DNA of 64,000 nucleotides from Rhodeus uyekii (Eukaryota; Chordata; Actinopteri; Cypriniformes; Acheilognathidae). A model generated the notes under the pieces. That model searched no databases and had not been told where the DNA came from. It saw only the letters and a program-made list of their open reading frames with translations. Below are positions 10,618-21,274 of this stretch, one piece after another (the stretch's first letter is position 1; every line of letters starts with the position of its first letter). Location of the stretch: the NCBI GenBank assembly GCA_037043235.1, contig JAWRVZ010000095.1, positions 2,510,456 through 2,574,455 of the forward strand, read 5' to 3'. The position numbers and the translations under genes are program-made.

Positions 10618-12718
10618 TCCAAGATTGAGATGTACCAGTTTCACGATAAACTCTTCCTCCCAAGTTCCTTCATTGTATCCCACTGTCGAAAGGAGCTCTT
10701 GCACTCAACAAACACTGCAACCGAGCCTCCAACAACACCACGCGGTCGCCAGCTCTTCCGCTCCGTTGTCGCACCCTATGACGCCGAGGCTTGCCTTCAC
10801 CTCCACCATCAAGACATCCACCTTCTTGCCCAACTTCCTACGACACCTCAGCACTCGTATCAATAGTAAAGGAGGACGACCAAAGCAAATCAACTAGAAT
10901 AGGTCTCGCTTCAGTCAGCCGTACCATCTCCAAATCAACTCTACCTTCAAAATGCCTCAAACGTACGTTCCTTAAATCTTCATATCTCTCCCTTGCAAAC
11001 CAGATTTCCAAGCGTTAAGACGCAGCAGCACACTGCAGTTTCCCAGCACTGCACCTCACATGCCAGCATCTAGCGACAAACGCCGCCCTTTAAGTGCGAG
11101 CTTGCCTCTGCCAGCGGTGCAGGGTTAGCAACGGCAGCACGTACCTAACTTTTCCCCTATGTTAGGCCTGCAGCCCGGCCTTCCGATCCTAGCGTGAGGC
11201 TGCCTCTGCAAGTGGCTTCGCCCCTGGCCTTTCCCACCTAATTCTCTCCACCATGCTAATTCTCCTTCATCCTGTTCTCTGCTATGCCATTCCACAAACA
11301 CTGCTGCTTAGAACCACCTCTGTCGCCAACAACAGTTGAACGCAAATCCCAACTGAACTTAAGGCTGCTGCCACCAGAGGTGGACCTATTCCCAACCAGT
11401 ACATCAATATTCAGAGTTGATATTTATCGACGCTAAATGTTCATTCTTCAAGCTTTCGCTTCAAACCACTCCCTCGGAGGATTACATGTGGAGTGGAAAA
11501 GTTCACGACTTTCCACTCCACATGTGGTCTGCTCCTCATGGTCTCTACCCACTACCACCGACTCGTAGTGCATTCCAATAACACCAAGAACTTCCAAGCC
11601 AGCTTCACCATGGGTTACCTAGGTGAAATCTACTTCTCACTGCCGAAACCTAATCCTCTGCTCATCTAAGGCATATCAAGAACGCAACCCACCAGCTCAG
11701 ACACCAGACAACCAATCATGTTGGAAATCCGTATCCCTACTCTCCGCCAAGGATTCTACCCAAATGTCGTCCGACCACTCAACGCCATGGTCGAGCCATA
11801 TAGATTCCAGTTCCTCCGATTCCATCATCCAACCTCAAGCCAAATCCATCCATATTCTGACTCGTCAGCGCTGCACAACGAAAGTAAGAGAGACCAAACT
11901 GTAAGGCTTTCTTACTCCGACAGCAACAATCCTTCGTTGCCAACCTTCATTTAAGAGAGTAGGCCAAACTCCCATCCGACCCACTCTTCACTGAAGACTT
12001 AAATCACCCCACCACATGTCGTGTCCCAAAACCAGCAGATCTAAGCACTGGGCCGCAGGTCTTCGGAAGCTTCAGGAGTTACATTCGATCAAATCAGTCT
12101 CTCCAGAAAAGGCTTTCACCGCCTCAAGAGACAACAGAAGTCGAGGAAACGGACAATCTCCATCATCCAACACGCGATTAGTTCAGAGGAAGTTCTCCTT
12201 TTCCGCAGTAGTGATGCACCTCCTCACTCCCGCATGAGCTCAGTTCAAATAGAAATGATTCCACCGCTGCCCCCATTGCCGCAGCAATGTTCCCCCACAC
12301 TCCCGCAGGAGTCAGCCAAGGGGGAATTTTCCCACTGCCGCAGCAGTGAAGCCATGTTCACACTGGCTTGGTTACCCCAGATGCTCATAACCCACCATCA
12401 CATCCACTCAGCCTACTTTCATTTCAGAAACTCGCAGGCTAAACTCCCATCCGTCCCACTCTCTATAGACGATTCCACCCCATTACAAATTACACCCCAA
12501 ACCCAATTCCCAACAGACCATTCATCCAGCCATTCATTTCGCACAGGTGCAGCAACCACGGCTGTGCAAGGCCTTTCCCAACAGTAATACAAGCATTGCG
12601 CCGCTGGTCTCCAGAAGCTTTCAAGAGCCACATCAGACCAAACAGATCGCACATTCAAACAAGGTCTTCTGTTAAGCATCAGCTCCTCCCCACTTACAAC
12701 TTCATGGCCATTGCTTCC

Positions 12719-12855
12719 ATTGCCGCAGCACTGACACTCCCGCAGGAGCAAGCTATCTCTAACTTCAACTGCCGCAGCAGTGATGCTCCCGCAGGAGCAA
12801 GCTATCTCTAACTACCACTGCCGCAGCAGTGACGCTCCCGCAGGAGCCAGCTTCT
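12719..12855 (+). repeat. Short run of 49-bp hairpin units, copy 1
   Basis: Three units of about 49 bp carry CTGCCGCAGCAG and CTCCCGCAGGAG. They correspond to the ancestral unit of the array at 49323-49909 and precede the expanded 66-bp array. Confidence 0.85.
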
Positions 12856-13310
12856 AATTGCATCTGATATAAATTCAACTGTCAATTTATAATTGAAAGG
12901 TTTTACTCATGCTTTTTACAAACCATACTGATTTTGTTATTTCTTGAGTGTATTTAGACGTCTGTAACCAAAGTAATTTCAAGACTCCCTTTAAGTCTAT
13001 GATAAGCTTTATAAGTCTATGATATTTGGTTGAACCCCTGCTCAGGGTTTATTCAAAGCCAATAAGTTTGTGAACTTTCATAAACTTTGACATTCCGATC
13101 TCCAACAGGTAAGTTTGTTTTGAAATTAAATATGCAACATGCATCTGATATAAACTCAACTGTCAATTTATAATTGAAAGGTTTTACTTATGCTTTTACA
13201 AACCATACTGATTTTGTGATTTCTTGAGTGTATTTAGACGTCTGTAACCAGAGTAATCTCAAGACTCCTGAAATTGAAACTGAAAACTGAAACACTGCAC
13301 AGAACCCCCA

Positions 13311-14524
13311 CTGCCGCAGCAGTGACGCTCCCGCAGGAGCAAGCTCTCTCTATCTTCCAGCTCTCTCTAACTTCCACTGCCGCAGCAGTGACGCTCCCGC
13401 AGGAGCAAGCTCTCTCTATCTTCCAGCTCTCTCTAACTTCCACTGCCGCAGCAGTGACGCTCCCGCAGGAGCAAGCTCTCTCTATCTTCCAGCTCTCTCT
13501 AACTTCCACTGCCGCAGCAGTGACGCTCCCGCAGGAGCAAGCTCTCTCTATCTTCCAGCTCTCTCTAACTTCCACTGCCGCAGCAGTGACGCTCCCGCAG
13601 GAGCAAGCTCTCTCTATCTTCCAGCTCTCTCTAACTTCCACTGCCGCAGCAGTGACGCTCCCGCAGGAGCAAGCTCTCTCTATCTTCCAGCTCTCTCTAA
13701 CTTCCACTGCCACACCAGTGACGCTCCCGCAGGAGTAAGCTCTCTCTATCTTCCAGCTCTCTCTAACTTCCACTGCCACACCAGTGACGCTCCCGCAGGA
13801 GCAAGCTCTCTCTATCTTCCAGCTCTCTCTAACTTCCACTGCCGCAGCAGTGACGCTCCCGCAGGAGCAAGCTCTCTCTATCTTCCAGCTCTCTCTAACT
13901 TCCACTGCCGCAGCAGTGACGCTCCCGCAGGAGCAAGCTCTCTCTATCTTCCAGCTCTCTCTAACTTCCACTGCCGCAGCAGTGACGCTCCCGCAGGAGT
14001 AAGCTCTCTCTATCTTCCAGCTCTCTCTAACTTCCACTGCCGCAGCAGTGACGCTCCCGCAGGAGTAAGCTCTCTCTATCTTCCAGCTCTCTCTAACTCC
14101 CACTGCCGCAGCAGTGACGCTCCCGCCGGAGTAAGCTCTCTCTATCTTCCAGCTCTCTCTAACTTCCACTGCCGCAGCAGTGACGCTCCCGCAGGAGTAA
14201 GCTCTCTCTATCTTCCAGCTCTCTCTAACTTCCACTGCCGCAGCAGTGACGCTCCCGCAGGAGTAAGCTCTCTCTATCTTCCAGCTCTCTCTAACTCCCA
14301 CTGCCGCAGCAGTGACGCTCCCGCCGGAGTAAGCTCTCTCTATCTTCCAGCTCTCTCTAACTTCCACTGCCGCAGCAGTGACGCTCCCGCAGGAGTAAGC
14401 TCTCTCTATCTTCCAGCTCTCTCTAACTTCCACTGCCGCAGCAGTGACGCTCCCGCAGGAGCAAGCTTCTAAATTCCACTGCCGCAGCAGCGACGCTCCC
14501 GCAGGAGCAAGCTTCTAAATTCAT
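13311..14524 (+). repeat. 66-bp tandem hairpin array (18 units)
   Basis: Unit starts recur exactly every 66 bases from 13311 to 14433 (18 units), followed by a shortened unit of about 46 bp. Each unit contains CACTGC-CGCA-GCAGTG and GCTCC-CGCA-GGAGC, two perfect hairpins, then a CT-rich linker. Relative to the 49-bp unit of copy 2, an extra 17-bp CT-rich segment (TATCTTCCAGCTCTCTC) is present in each unit. Variants include CCACAC at the first loop (two units), CGCC at the second loop and GGAGT, which keeps a G-U pair in RNA. The long minus-strand frame across it is a by-product of 66 being divisible by three. Confidence 0.97.
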
Positions 14525-14634
14525 TTATCTGCCCTCCCGAACTCACATTTCCCCCCCCCCCCTCAGCCATAACTTCGCAATTCTTTGGGGGGTCATCAAA
14601 ATCTTTAGCGGCTGTCCGACTAGGTTGCAATTTT

Positions 14635-14752
14635 TGGGGGAGTGCTCCAGGTTCGGGCTAATACCGAGCTCGGAGCCCTCTCCTCGGACAGCTCGCCAAA
14701 TACGCTTACCATCCATTGCTCCTGAATCATTCGTAAGTGTGAACTCGTGAAA
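14635..14752 (+). repeat. Repeat B1, copy 1
   Basis: It runs from GGGGGAGTGCTCC to AACTCGTGAAA and is nearly identical to B2 (14964-15080). It abuts A2 directly. Confidence 0.92.
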
Positions 14753-14905
14753 TGATGTTTTATTAACAAAGTTCGGGAGGAGCACGTTCAAATGATTAAT
14801 ACAATCAACACGTCATCAGCAATTACTCCTCATCCTATCAGCAGGAGAGGAAGTACGTATATATAGACACGTTGACTCACCTACAGCTCTTTGACATTTT
14901 TCGGC
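14753..14905 (+). repeat. Repeat A2, copy 1
   Basis: It starts TGATGTTTTATTAAC right after B1 and ends TTTTTCGGC. It contains GTATATATAG, a possible TATA-like promoter core. The last 105 bases match A1. Confidence 0.92.
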
Positions 14906-14963
14906 ATCCCTCCACCACCCCAACTCCTCACACTTAATTGTTCCTATCAAAAGTCAGGATACG

Positions 14964-15080
14964 GGGGGAGTGCTCCAGGTTCGGGCTAATACCGAGCTCG
15001 GAGCCCTCTCCTCGGACAGCTCGCCAAATACGCTTACCATCCATTGCTCCTGAATCATTCGTAAGTGTGAACTCGTGAAA
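14964..15080 (+). repeat. Repeat B2, copy 1 (element right end)
   Basis: Second copy of B. After ...CTCGTGAAA the sequence changes to unrelated ERV DNA (CCAAATCC), which marks the element's right end. Confidence 0.9.
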
Positions 15081-17036
15081 CCAAATCCAGCCTCAGTGTG
15101 AACTGTTTGGTGAGTTGAGCACCCACTTCTGTCTCTCAGTGAATTTCCTTTTGTCTCTTCTCTTTTAATATTGGGCTGGATTGGTTCCTACTGAAAAGCA
15201 GAGGTTAGTTTATCAGAGAATACAAAGAACTGCTATGAGACCAGTGAATAATCAGAATAAATTAAGTTAATATTATAATTAACTAAATTTGAAGCAGTCA
15301 CTCTTGTGATCATTGTAGATGTCACACCTGTGCCTTGTGGAGTCAGTTCTTCTGCTTGGATCATCCGTCTGTTGTAGCTGTTTGGCTCTTGCTCTGCATG
15401 TTTCATCAGGCTGTGCTGTCGCTCAAATGCCTGGTGTAGTGGAGTGGAATGCAGTCTCTTCTCTGTCCTGTTGTTCTTCCTCTGTTTCTCTTAGCTGTGG
15501 ATTTTCATGTATCTTGCCACAGTTTTTTTATCTCACAATGTTCTCATTGCCCTCAGGAAAAGTCTCAAGTGAAAGTTTCACCTTCTCCTGCAGTTTTCAG
15601 TCTTTTCTCCATGCTGTCCTCTCAGACAGTGTTGAATTCTTCAGGGAGGGGCTTGAAGCCCATCACCCACTCTCTCTTCTTCTCTCTGCAGACATGTCTT
15701 TGCCTTCTCATTTGTTGCTTCCTCTCATCAAGGCAGAATTCCAGAAGCATCTGAAATTTGAACACTCAAGAGATCCGCATGAATCAAATTGAACTTTCAA
15801 AAACTCCAAACAAAATTCTGTCAGAGCAATCAGCTCTTTATCTTAATTCCACTTCTTTAACCTTTCTTTTTCTTCCAATAATTCCTTTATACAAAAATAT
15901 CACTGGTGAACAGCAGTTCCCCCATTCTCTTTTTATTGAAGCAAGTTCTTCGTTGCAGGAAAAAAACAAGCCATTTCTTCTTTGCATTATGCAGCAATAA
16001 TCTACCTTCAGTTATCAGAGTATTATACAATAAATAATTTTCCCTATCGTAAATAATAATAATAATTTTTGTTCAGTTTTTTTACATGCAGTGTTCAAAA
16101 TAATCTAGTGGTGGTGAATAAGGTTTTCCTCACCATCATCAGAGAATTCCCTTTCAACTATTTTTCTCTTCATTTGGTCACCCAATCTCACTCTCATTCA
16201 ACACTGCACAAGTTATTATACTGCCATGAATCACTTTACACACTGCCTCCAGCGATAATGAGATACAACTCTTAAACACCTTCTAATAAGATGTAAAATT
16301 TTAGGCGTGCAATTTTTTTTTTTTTTTGCTTATTTATTAATCTCTTTACTTCTCCTGTATCTCAAACTTTGTCCTCCTCTATTTATCGGTTCTCTATTTA
16401 TGTGCTTGACTTTTTTTCTTTTCTATTCTATCACTTCATAATTGCTACTTTTTTCCTAATTATTCTACTTGAGTGGTCATAATTTATCTTTTATCCATAC
16501 TTTTAAGGAAACTATTTCTCATTATTTTCAAATATTCTTTTGCAAGAGCAAGATTTTTCCTTATCTATTTAATTTCTCTTAATTTAGTTTTGTATTAAAT
16601 TCTTACCTTAACAAACTAACAGATGTCCTTTTCACTGTTATTATTTGTTTTATTTTGTATGAACGTAGTTGACAATTATTTTACCATCAGTCTAAGACTC
16701 CAAGTATTCCTCTGCCTTCTTTTAGCGTAACTTACAAGGCTGTTTTCTGAACAATGGCTCTCTCACTCGCACATACTCAACTTTCACAAAAATCCTTTAT
16801 TTCCTTGCATACCGTCTCTTTGGGCTAATAAATCTGTCCCAAAAAAGCTCATTCATGCATTCTGTTCACTCGGTCTCACTTGGGCTCATTTGATTAGTCC
16901 CAAGAGAGTTCATACAAGCATACTCTAACTCTCCTCGGATGGCCAGCGAAGCCCCCACCTCAGTCAGAGGGGGAGAGGGGGTCACGGTCAAGCGAGAAGG
17001 GCTTATGTTTTTACAGCCCACACACTCAGAGCCCAA

Positions 17037-17074
<38 letters not shown>

Positions 17075-17160
17075 AGCTTCTCTGCTCTCTGCTCCTCACC
17101 AAGTCAAAACACTTATATTAACTCTTTTAAACTCTTTTATTAACAATTAAATTACTAACA
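15081..17160 (-). other. ERV internal region, unassigned
   Basis: By position this should be gag or pol of the ERV. I see no nucleocapsid zinc knuckle, protease or RT motif in the minus-strand frames. A 157-codon plus-strand frame at 15319-15792 resembles nothing I know. Base composition is AT-rich from 15800 to 16800. A (CA)n microsatellite lies at 17039-17071. Confidence 0.5.
17039..17071. repeat. (CA)n microsatellite
   Basis: About 16 uninterrupted AC dinucleotides. Confidence 0.97.
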
Positions 17161-17214
17161 ACACAATAACAAATTTTGCTTACCCGAGCGAGCCTCGTCA
17201 CGTGATCAGTGTGC

Positions 17215-17760
17215 ACGAGTGGTAACCGTAAGACTTTTATCTACAAAACGTAGGGTTTAATTCCGATTAATCAATTCAACCAATTAAGACAACACCTGTC
17301 CAAGCAGACCTTCAAAATTAATTGAAGCGGTAATCACAGGAACTTTAATTTACTGGTAATGTTTAGTTTTCCCGATTCATTTCACCTTTTATCCGAGCAG
17401 CTTCTATCGAAATAGACCGGTAACCATAAAAGGATTTAATTTAATTATCTCCGTCTAGTGCAGCCCTTCGTGCGTACGTAACAAAGCGGTATTACGCGAG
17501 AGAATTTCTATTAATTTATTTCGCCTATTCTGCCTTTATTCCGTAATCAGAGCTGTGCACGATTCTCTGGTCGTAATAAAGAGGTATTCGCAAAGTCTTA
17601 ATCAAATCCGTCAGTTTCTTCGCCTATGCGGACCTCATTATATAATATAAAATGAGCGGTATTGCGACCAGAAACACAAACATAAAACAATTAATCAGTT
17701 ATAAACCAGTCCTTCGCGTTAACCCTTAAGGTACCCGAAGCGGTATTATACCCTGATGTC
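17215..17760 (-). repeat. Degenerate motif array in the ERV leader
   Basis: GGTAAT/GGTATT-like motifs (plus strand, often inside AGCGGTATT) occur near 17221, 17329, 17419, 17489, 17583, 17659 and 17742, about 70-110 bases apart. Most are accompanied by a CTTCG or TTCGCCTAT motif. The region lies between primer site and expected gag, where retroviruses carry structured packaging signals. That function is only an inference. Confidence 0.55.
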
Positions 17761-18013
17761 TGTGCGCATGCATTACTGGTTCAGTAAACACAGATCTAAC
17801 AAACATACATACAATTATTCTGGATTCAAAGACCCTTTTAGTTCTAATTAGTTCTTTAATTTGGAGAAGCTTTTTTAGAGTGTCTCACCACTCCCAGGCC
17901 AACTGTGCGATCAACACAAAGTGAAAGCAAAATCTGCTTACCTGGCCAGTAGTTTGTGTTGGTCGCTCAGAAAAGCCCCGTCGTGGATCGAACATCTCTG
18001 AAGCTCCAAAGCC

Positions 18014-18032
18014 AGTCCCTTCGTGGTCGCCA
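18014..18032 (-). other. ERV primer binding site, tRNA-Arg(UCG) type
   Basis: Two bases inside the 5' LTR the minus strand reads TGGCGACCACGAAGGGAC. Its complement, GTCCCTTCGTGGTCGCCA, matches as I recall it the 3' end (with CCA) of vertebrate tRNA-Arg(UCG). The position and TGG start are diagnostic. The tRNA identity comes from memory. Confidence 0.85.
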
Positions 18033-18034
18033 AA

Positions 18035-18439
18035 TGTTGTGGATCAAGTGTTGTAGTTTTCTCTTCAGACAAATAACACTTCTCAAAGGTCTTTGATGCC
18101 AGAATATAGGTTTTATTCTTTCAAACAAAACCGAGTCGATCTGCAGATCTCCTCACGAGAAAGGGAAATCCCCCATTATATACCTAGTTCCTACACATTC
18201 TAAACATGTTACGTTATTGTTTATTTTTCTCCATACATTGTACAATTGGTCTGAATTCAGCACTTTATGTCCATATATGGGTTCAACCCCCAACACTGTG
18301 AGGTGGGTGTGCTTCCAGCCTTTTGCAGACCTCAGCACTTTCTCAGCTGAATATCATCATACAGATGAAATAATGGTGTATAATCATACAGTTGAATTAT
18401 GATAAAATACTTATTATTCATGCAATAAACACTTCAACA
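18035..18439 (-). repeat. ERV 5' LTR
   Basis: 405 bp, TGTTG...CAACA, about 99% identical to 4584-4988. It is 5' because the primer site adjoins it on the minus strand. The target duplication AACC follows at 18440-18443. Confidence 0.93.
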
Positions 18440-18726
18440 AACCCTGCCGCAAATCTTTCTTGCAGGAACTCCAGCACTTTGCCGACTCGACAGGTTACTG
18501 GGTTCACCTGCCCTTCACTACACCAAGACGTGAAAGGTTTCCACTTTAAGGCGTAGAGTTTCCTCGTGGAGGGAGCTCTGGACTGAAGGATGGTCTCCAC
18601 AACCTCGGCTAAGAGACCGGATTCTATGAGCTGGACCCCCTCAGAGGCCAGCCAGAACTCCCGGGAGCAGAGCGATCGGGGGAAAAGTGTACAGGCGTAG
18701 CCTCGGTCACACCTGTACCATGGCAT
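18440..18726 (-). pseudogene. DIRS recombinase N-terminal part
   Basis: The minus strand encodes EVVETILQSRAPSTRKLYAL, then FTSWC and VGKVLEFLQERFAAG, the N-terminal core-binding region of DIRS recombinases. It ends at the ERV target duplication, and the frame continues on the far side of the ERV at 4583 with LSPSTLKVY. The insertion itself therefore caused this split. Upstream the frame contains an RNase H/recombinase spacer that is too short, so DNA has been lost near 18730-18790. Confidence 0.87.
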
Positions 18727-18779
18727 CCCGCCCCAGAGGCGCTGGATGTTTAAACGAAAGCCACAGAGGGCAGAGAAAT

Positions 18780-19660
18780 TCTTACGGAGGCAAACAGGTA
18801 AACCTGTGCCCTGCCATATCTGTCCCCAATCTACCCCTCAGGGAGAACCTCTGGTTTTTAGCCACCACTATGAGTGGCTGGCCCAGCTTGAGGCTCTTAA
18901 CGGCTAAACGAACAGCCTGGATGCGCTCGGGGAAGAGCCGAGCAGACATGGCAACTGAGTCCCAAATGACTCCCAAGAAAGTGGATCTCTGCGTTGGAGA
19001 AAGTACACTCTTCTTGGTGTTCAGCCTAAACCTCAGCTCCTTTATGTGCGGGCACAGCATCTCGATGTTGTGCTGCTAACTGCGGCGACTCGGCCAGGAT
19101 AAGCCATAGTCGTTGACATAGTTTAGGACACGATAGTTCCTTGCAAGTGCAGCGGAGCTTAGAGCAGCGTCCACTCCTAGGTGAACGTGCGGGGCTAGAG
19201 CGCCAGACCGAAAAGGAAGCACCGATACTGGTACGCCTTCCCCCCTGAAGGCGAACCTCAGGAACTTCCTATGTTGCGGAAGGATGGAGAAATATGCGTC
19301 CTTGAGGTCGACTGTGACAAACCAATCCTCGGATTTGACCTGCACTACGATCTGTTTGAGCGTTAGCATTTTGAACTTTAGACGCCTGACCGCACGATTC
19401 AAGAGACGTAAATCCAGAATAGGCCGCAACCCTCCATCCTTCTTCGGAACTATGCGAGGGGTACATACTCGATGGCCCCTTTCGCCAGCAAAGTGTCTAC
19501 TTCTTGTTCCATGACCAGAGCCTGCTGAGGGCCTACCACTGACTGTAGGACCACTGACTCAATGGCCCCTTTCGCCAGCAAAGTGTCTACTTCTTGTTCC
19601 ATGACCAGAGCCTGCTGAGGGCCTACCACTGACTGGTGAAACCCCAAACTGAATGGCATA
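18780..19660 (-). pseudogene. DIRS reverse transcriptase (inactive)
   Basis: On the minus strand: EQEVDTLLAKGAIE, then RPILDLRLLNRAV, FKMLTLKQIV, FVTVDLKDAYFSI, HRKFLRFAF, VLPF, and LNYVND where the active site should read Y-x-D-D. The second catalytic Asp is therefore Asn (codon near 19112). Then follow LRLNTKKSVLSP and FLGVIWDS. The frame breaks several times. A 74-bp segment is duplicated in tandem with a 90-bp period (19472-19545 and 19562-19635), repeating 30 codons near the N-terminal border. RNase H is mostly absent. Normal role: cDNA synthesis. Confidence 0.9.
19472..19635 (-). repeat. Tandem duplication in DIRS RT
   Basis: Two 74-bp copies with no difference seen, period 90 bp, from ATGGCCCCTTTCGCC to CCACTGACTG. 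The period keeps the frame, duplicating 30 codons. Confidence 0.95.
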
Positions 19661-19935
19661 CCCTAAGGTCACCGTGCGCAGGACCCACTGAGAGATACCG
19701 GGTAGCCGTAACCACGTGTCCCGGAATTCTACTAGGGGAACCAGCTGGTCTCTGGTACTACGAACATATCCACCACTGAGCCGGGGCTTATTCTGGAAAC
19801 CCGGGTGGATTGCTCTAGGACCCTCCTTAGAGGGGGTGGTTTTCCCATGGCGGGCTGACTCTGGAGCTGCTCCTGGGAGACACCACCTTGTTGCAGCTTG
19901 GCGTCAGGGTCGCTTAGTCTTGGCCTTCTTGGCAT

Positions 19936-21274
19936 TCAGGAAACCCTCAAATCACCCCTTCTACCAGCGGCATGGACTTGAACTTGTCGGCCCGACCTTA
20001 CGGGGTCTGCCGGAGGAAGGCGGGTAGCGACACTTTGTTTCTGAGCGGCCCTGTGTGAGGAGCTTTGAGACCGCGCTTGACTGGTGGTCTCAAGTGGAGG
20101 GCGGCGGGGAAGAACTTTACTGAACGCCGCCTGCTGTCGTGCAGCCTCCTGGAACTTGTCGACAACGCTTTTTACGGCATCGCCGAACAAGCCCGAAGGG
20201 GACAGAGGAGCGTCCAGAAAAACAAATTTGTCCCTATCCTTCATAGCTGACAAATTAAGCCATAAGCGTCTCTCCGTGGCCACCAGAGCTGCCATGGAGT
20301 GACCGACAGAGTAGGCCGTCTCCCTAGTGGCCCGAAGAGACCAATCCACGGTCCGGCGCAGCTCTGCCACTGCCTCCGGACCAATACCGCCGCCCTCGTT
20401 GAGGTCCCCTAGCAACTCAGCCTGATCAGCCTGCAGCAGTGTCGTGGTGTGTAGGCACGCTGCGGCCTGACTAGAAGCTGAGTATGCTTTCCCCACCAAA
20501 GACGACGTGACGCGCATCGGCTTGGAGGGGAGCGCCGGAGCTTTAATGGAGGACGCAGACTGGGGCACGAGGTAACTCGCAAGAGCCTCGTCCACTTTCT
20601 GCATCCCTCCCTAACAATGACCTTGAGCCCCTACAAGACTGGTATACATTACACTGTTTGGTGTATGAACCTTTTCGGAGGCTGGCTTTCTCCAAGATCT
20701 AGATACCTCAGCATGTAAATCGGGTAGAAAGGGCATAGCTCGGCGCGGGGAGTGACGCGAGCAGGCAGGTAACGCTCGTCTAAAATACTTTTTCTCGGAC
20801 GAGCGCTCCTGGTCTCCGCTGGCCAATCAATCTCCAGACGAGAGACCGCTCGCGCCACAACCTCAACTAACTCCTCAAACGCCGGCGAGGAGGGTGGCGA
20901 ATCCTCCTCGACCGGGTCAACACTAGCTAGATCCATCTCACTTCCTGAACTTGATAAAGCTAGTGTTGGAGTCACAGCACGAACATCTCTAGGGGAGTGC
21001 TCGTGACTGGGACCCGCTTGATCTCGTGAGGGCTGAGGTAAAGGAGGACCCACCCCAGCTGCCTCAGCGAGATTTGTGATCCCCAGGACTGAGAGCGCCG
21101 CAAAGCCTCAGCTGCTGCAGGTCCCGAACCGCGGGGAACACTGGCCTGAGCGGCCTCGTTACAGACCGCCAGGCGGGAGCGGAGAGCATGCAAGGAGAAC
21201 TTCTCACAGTCCTTACAGCCAACATTCTCAAGTGCCGACCACGCATGCTCCACTCCCAAACAGATAACACACAT
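19936..21274 (-). pseudogene. DIRS gag-like protein
   Basis: It begins MCVICLGVEHAWSAL with a C-x2-C...C-x2-C arrangement, followed by FSLHALRSRLAV and QASVPRGSGPAAAEA, typical of DIRS1-like gag in fish. Downstream come an acidic Ser-rich linker and the C-terminal region (VDEALASYLVP, LLGDLNEGGGI, RTVDWSLRATRETAYSVG, FVFLDAPLSPSGLFG). The parts lie in at least three frames, broken near 21060-20970 and 20650-20600. Role in intact elements: nucleoprotein particle. Nothing suggests host use. Confidence 0.85.

Larger units (their letters stand above)
9066..14634 (+). other. Non-coding interior of split-direct-repeat element, copy 1
   Basis: Collinear with copy 2 (45151-51138) over most of its length. 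It contains a hAT insertion (10075-10617), scattered CGCA-loop hairpins (12274-12840) and the 66-bp array (13311-14524). Reading frames are short, are not conserved in frame between the copies, and show no domain I recognise. A 20-codon frame starting at about 9140 (MDSPRKPPDPVAILIR) is present in both copies with two changes, which may be chance. Confidence 0.7.
8961..15080 (+). mobile_element. Split-direct-repeat element, copy 1 (5' truncated)
   Basis: A repeat A occurs at the left edge (8961-9065) and again at 14753-14905. Repeat B occurs on both sides of the second A (14635-14752 and 14964-15080). This A1-internal-B1-A2-B2 order is the split direct repeat arrangement of Ngaro/PAT tyrosine-recombinase retroelements. 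A1 lacks its first 48 or so bases compared with A2, so the copy is 5' truncated. The interior has no gag, RT or recombinase, so it is non-autonomous. Plus-strand orientation is assigned by A1 lying left. The ERV host continues on both sides. Confidence 0.8.
4584..18439 (-). mobile_element. Endogenous retrovirus-like LTR element (ERV)
   Basis: Two 405-bp direct repeats (4584-4988 and 18035-18439) begin TGTTG and end CAACA, and are flanked by the 4-bp target duplication AACC (4580-4583 and 18440-18443). A minus-strand polypurine tract lies next to the left LTR, and a tRNA-type primer site next to the right one, so transcription runs right to left. Env and an integrase C-terminus are recognisable; gag, protease and RT are not. 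The element interrupts a DIRS recombinase and itself contains the split-direct-repeat element at 8961-15080. It is defective. Confidence 0.93.

Noticed and set aside
13234..14433. A 399-codon minus-strand frame and a 154-codon plus-strand frame across the 66-bp array
   Set aside because: The unit length is divisible by three, so any stop-free frame repeats 18 times. The frames follow the array and are absent from the 49-bp array of the sister element.
13311..14524. CRISPR-like array
   Set aside because: Units repeat as a whole, with no unique spacers of even length, and the setting is a vertebrate retroelement.
15319..15792. A 157-codon plus-strand frame as a host gene
   Set aside because: Antisense to the ERV, Cys/Ser/Leu-rich without a domain. 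Not supported beyond being open.
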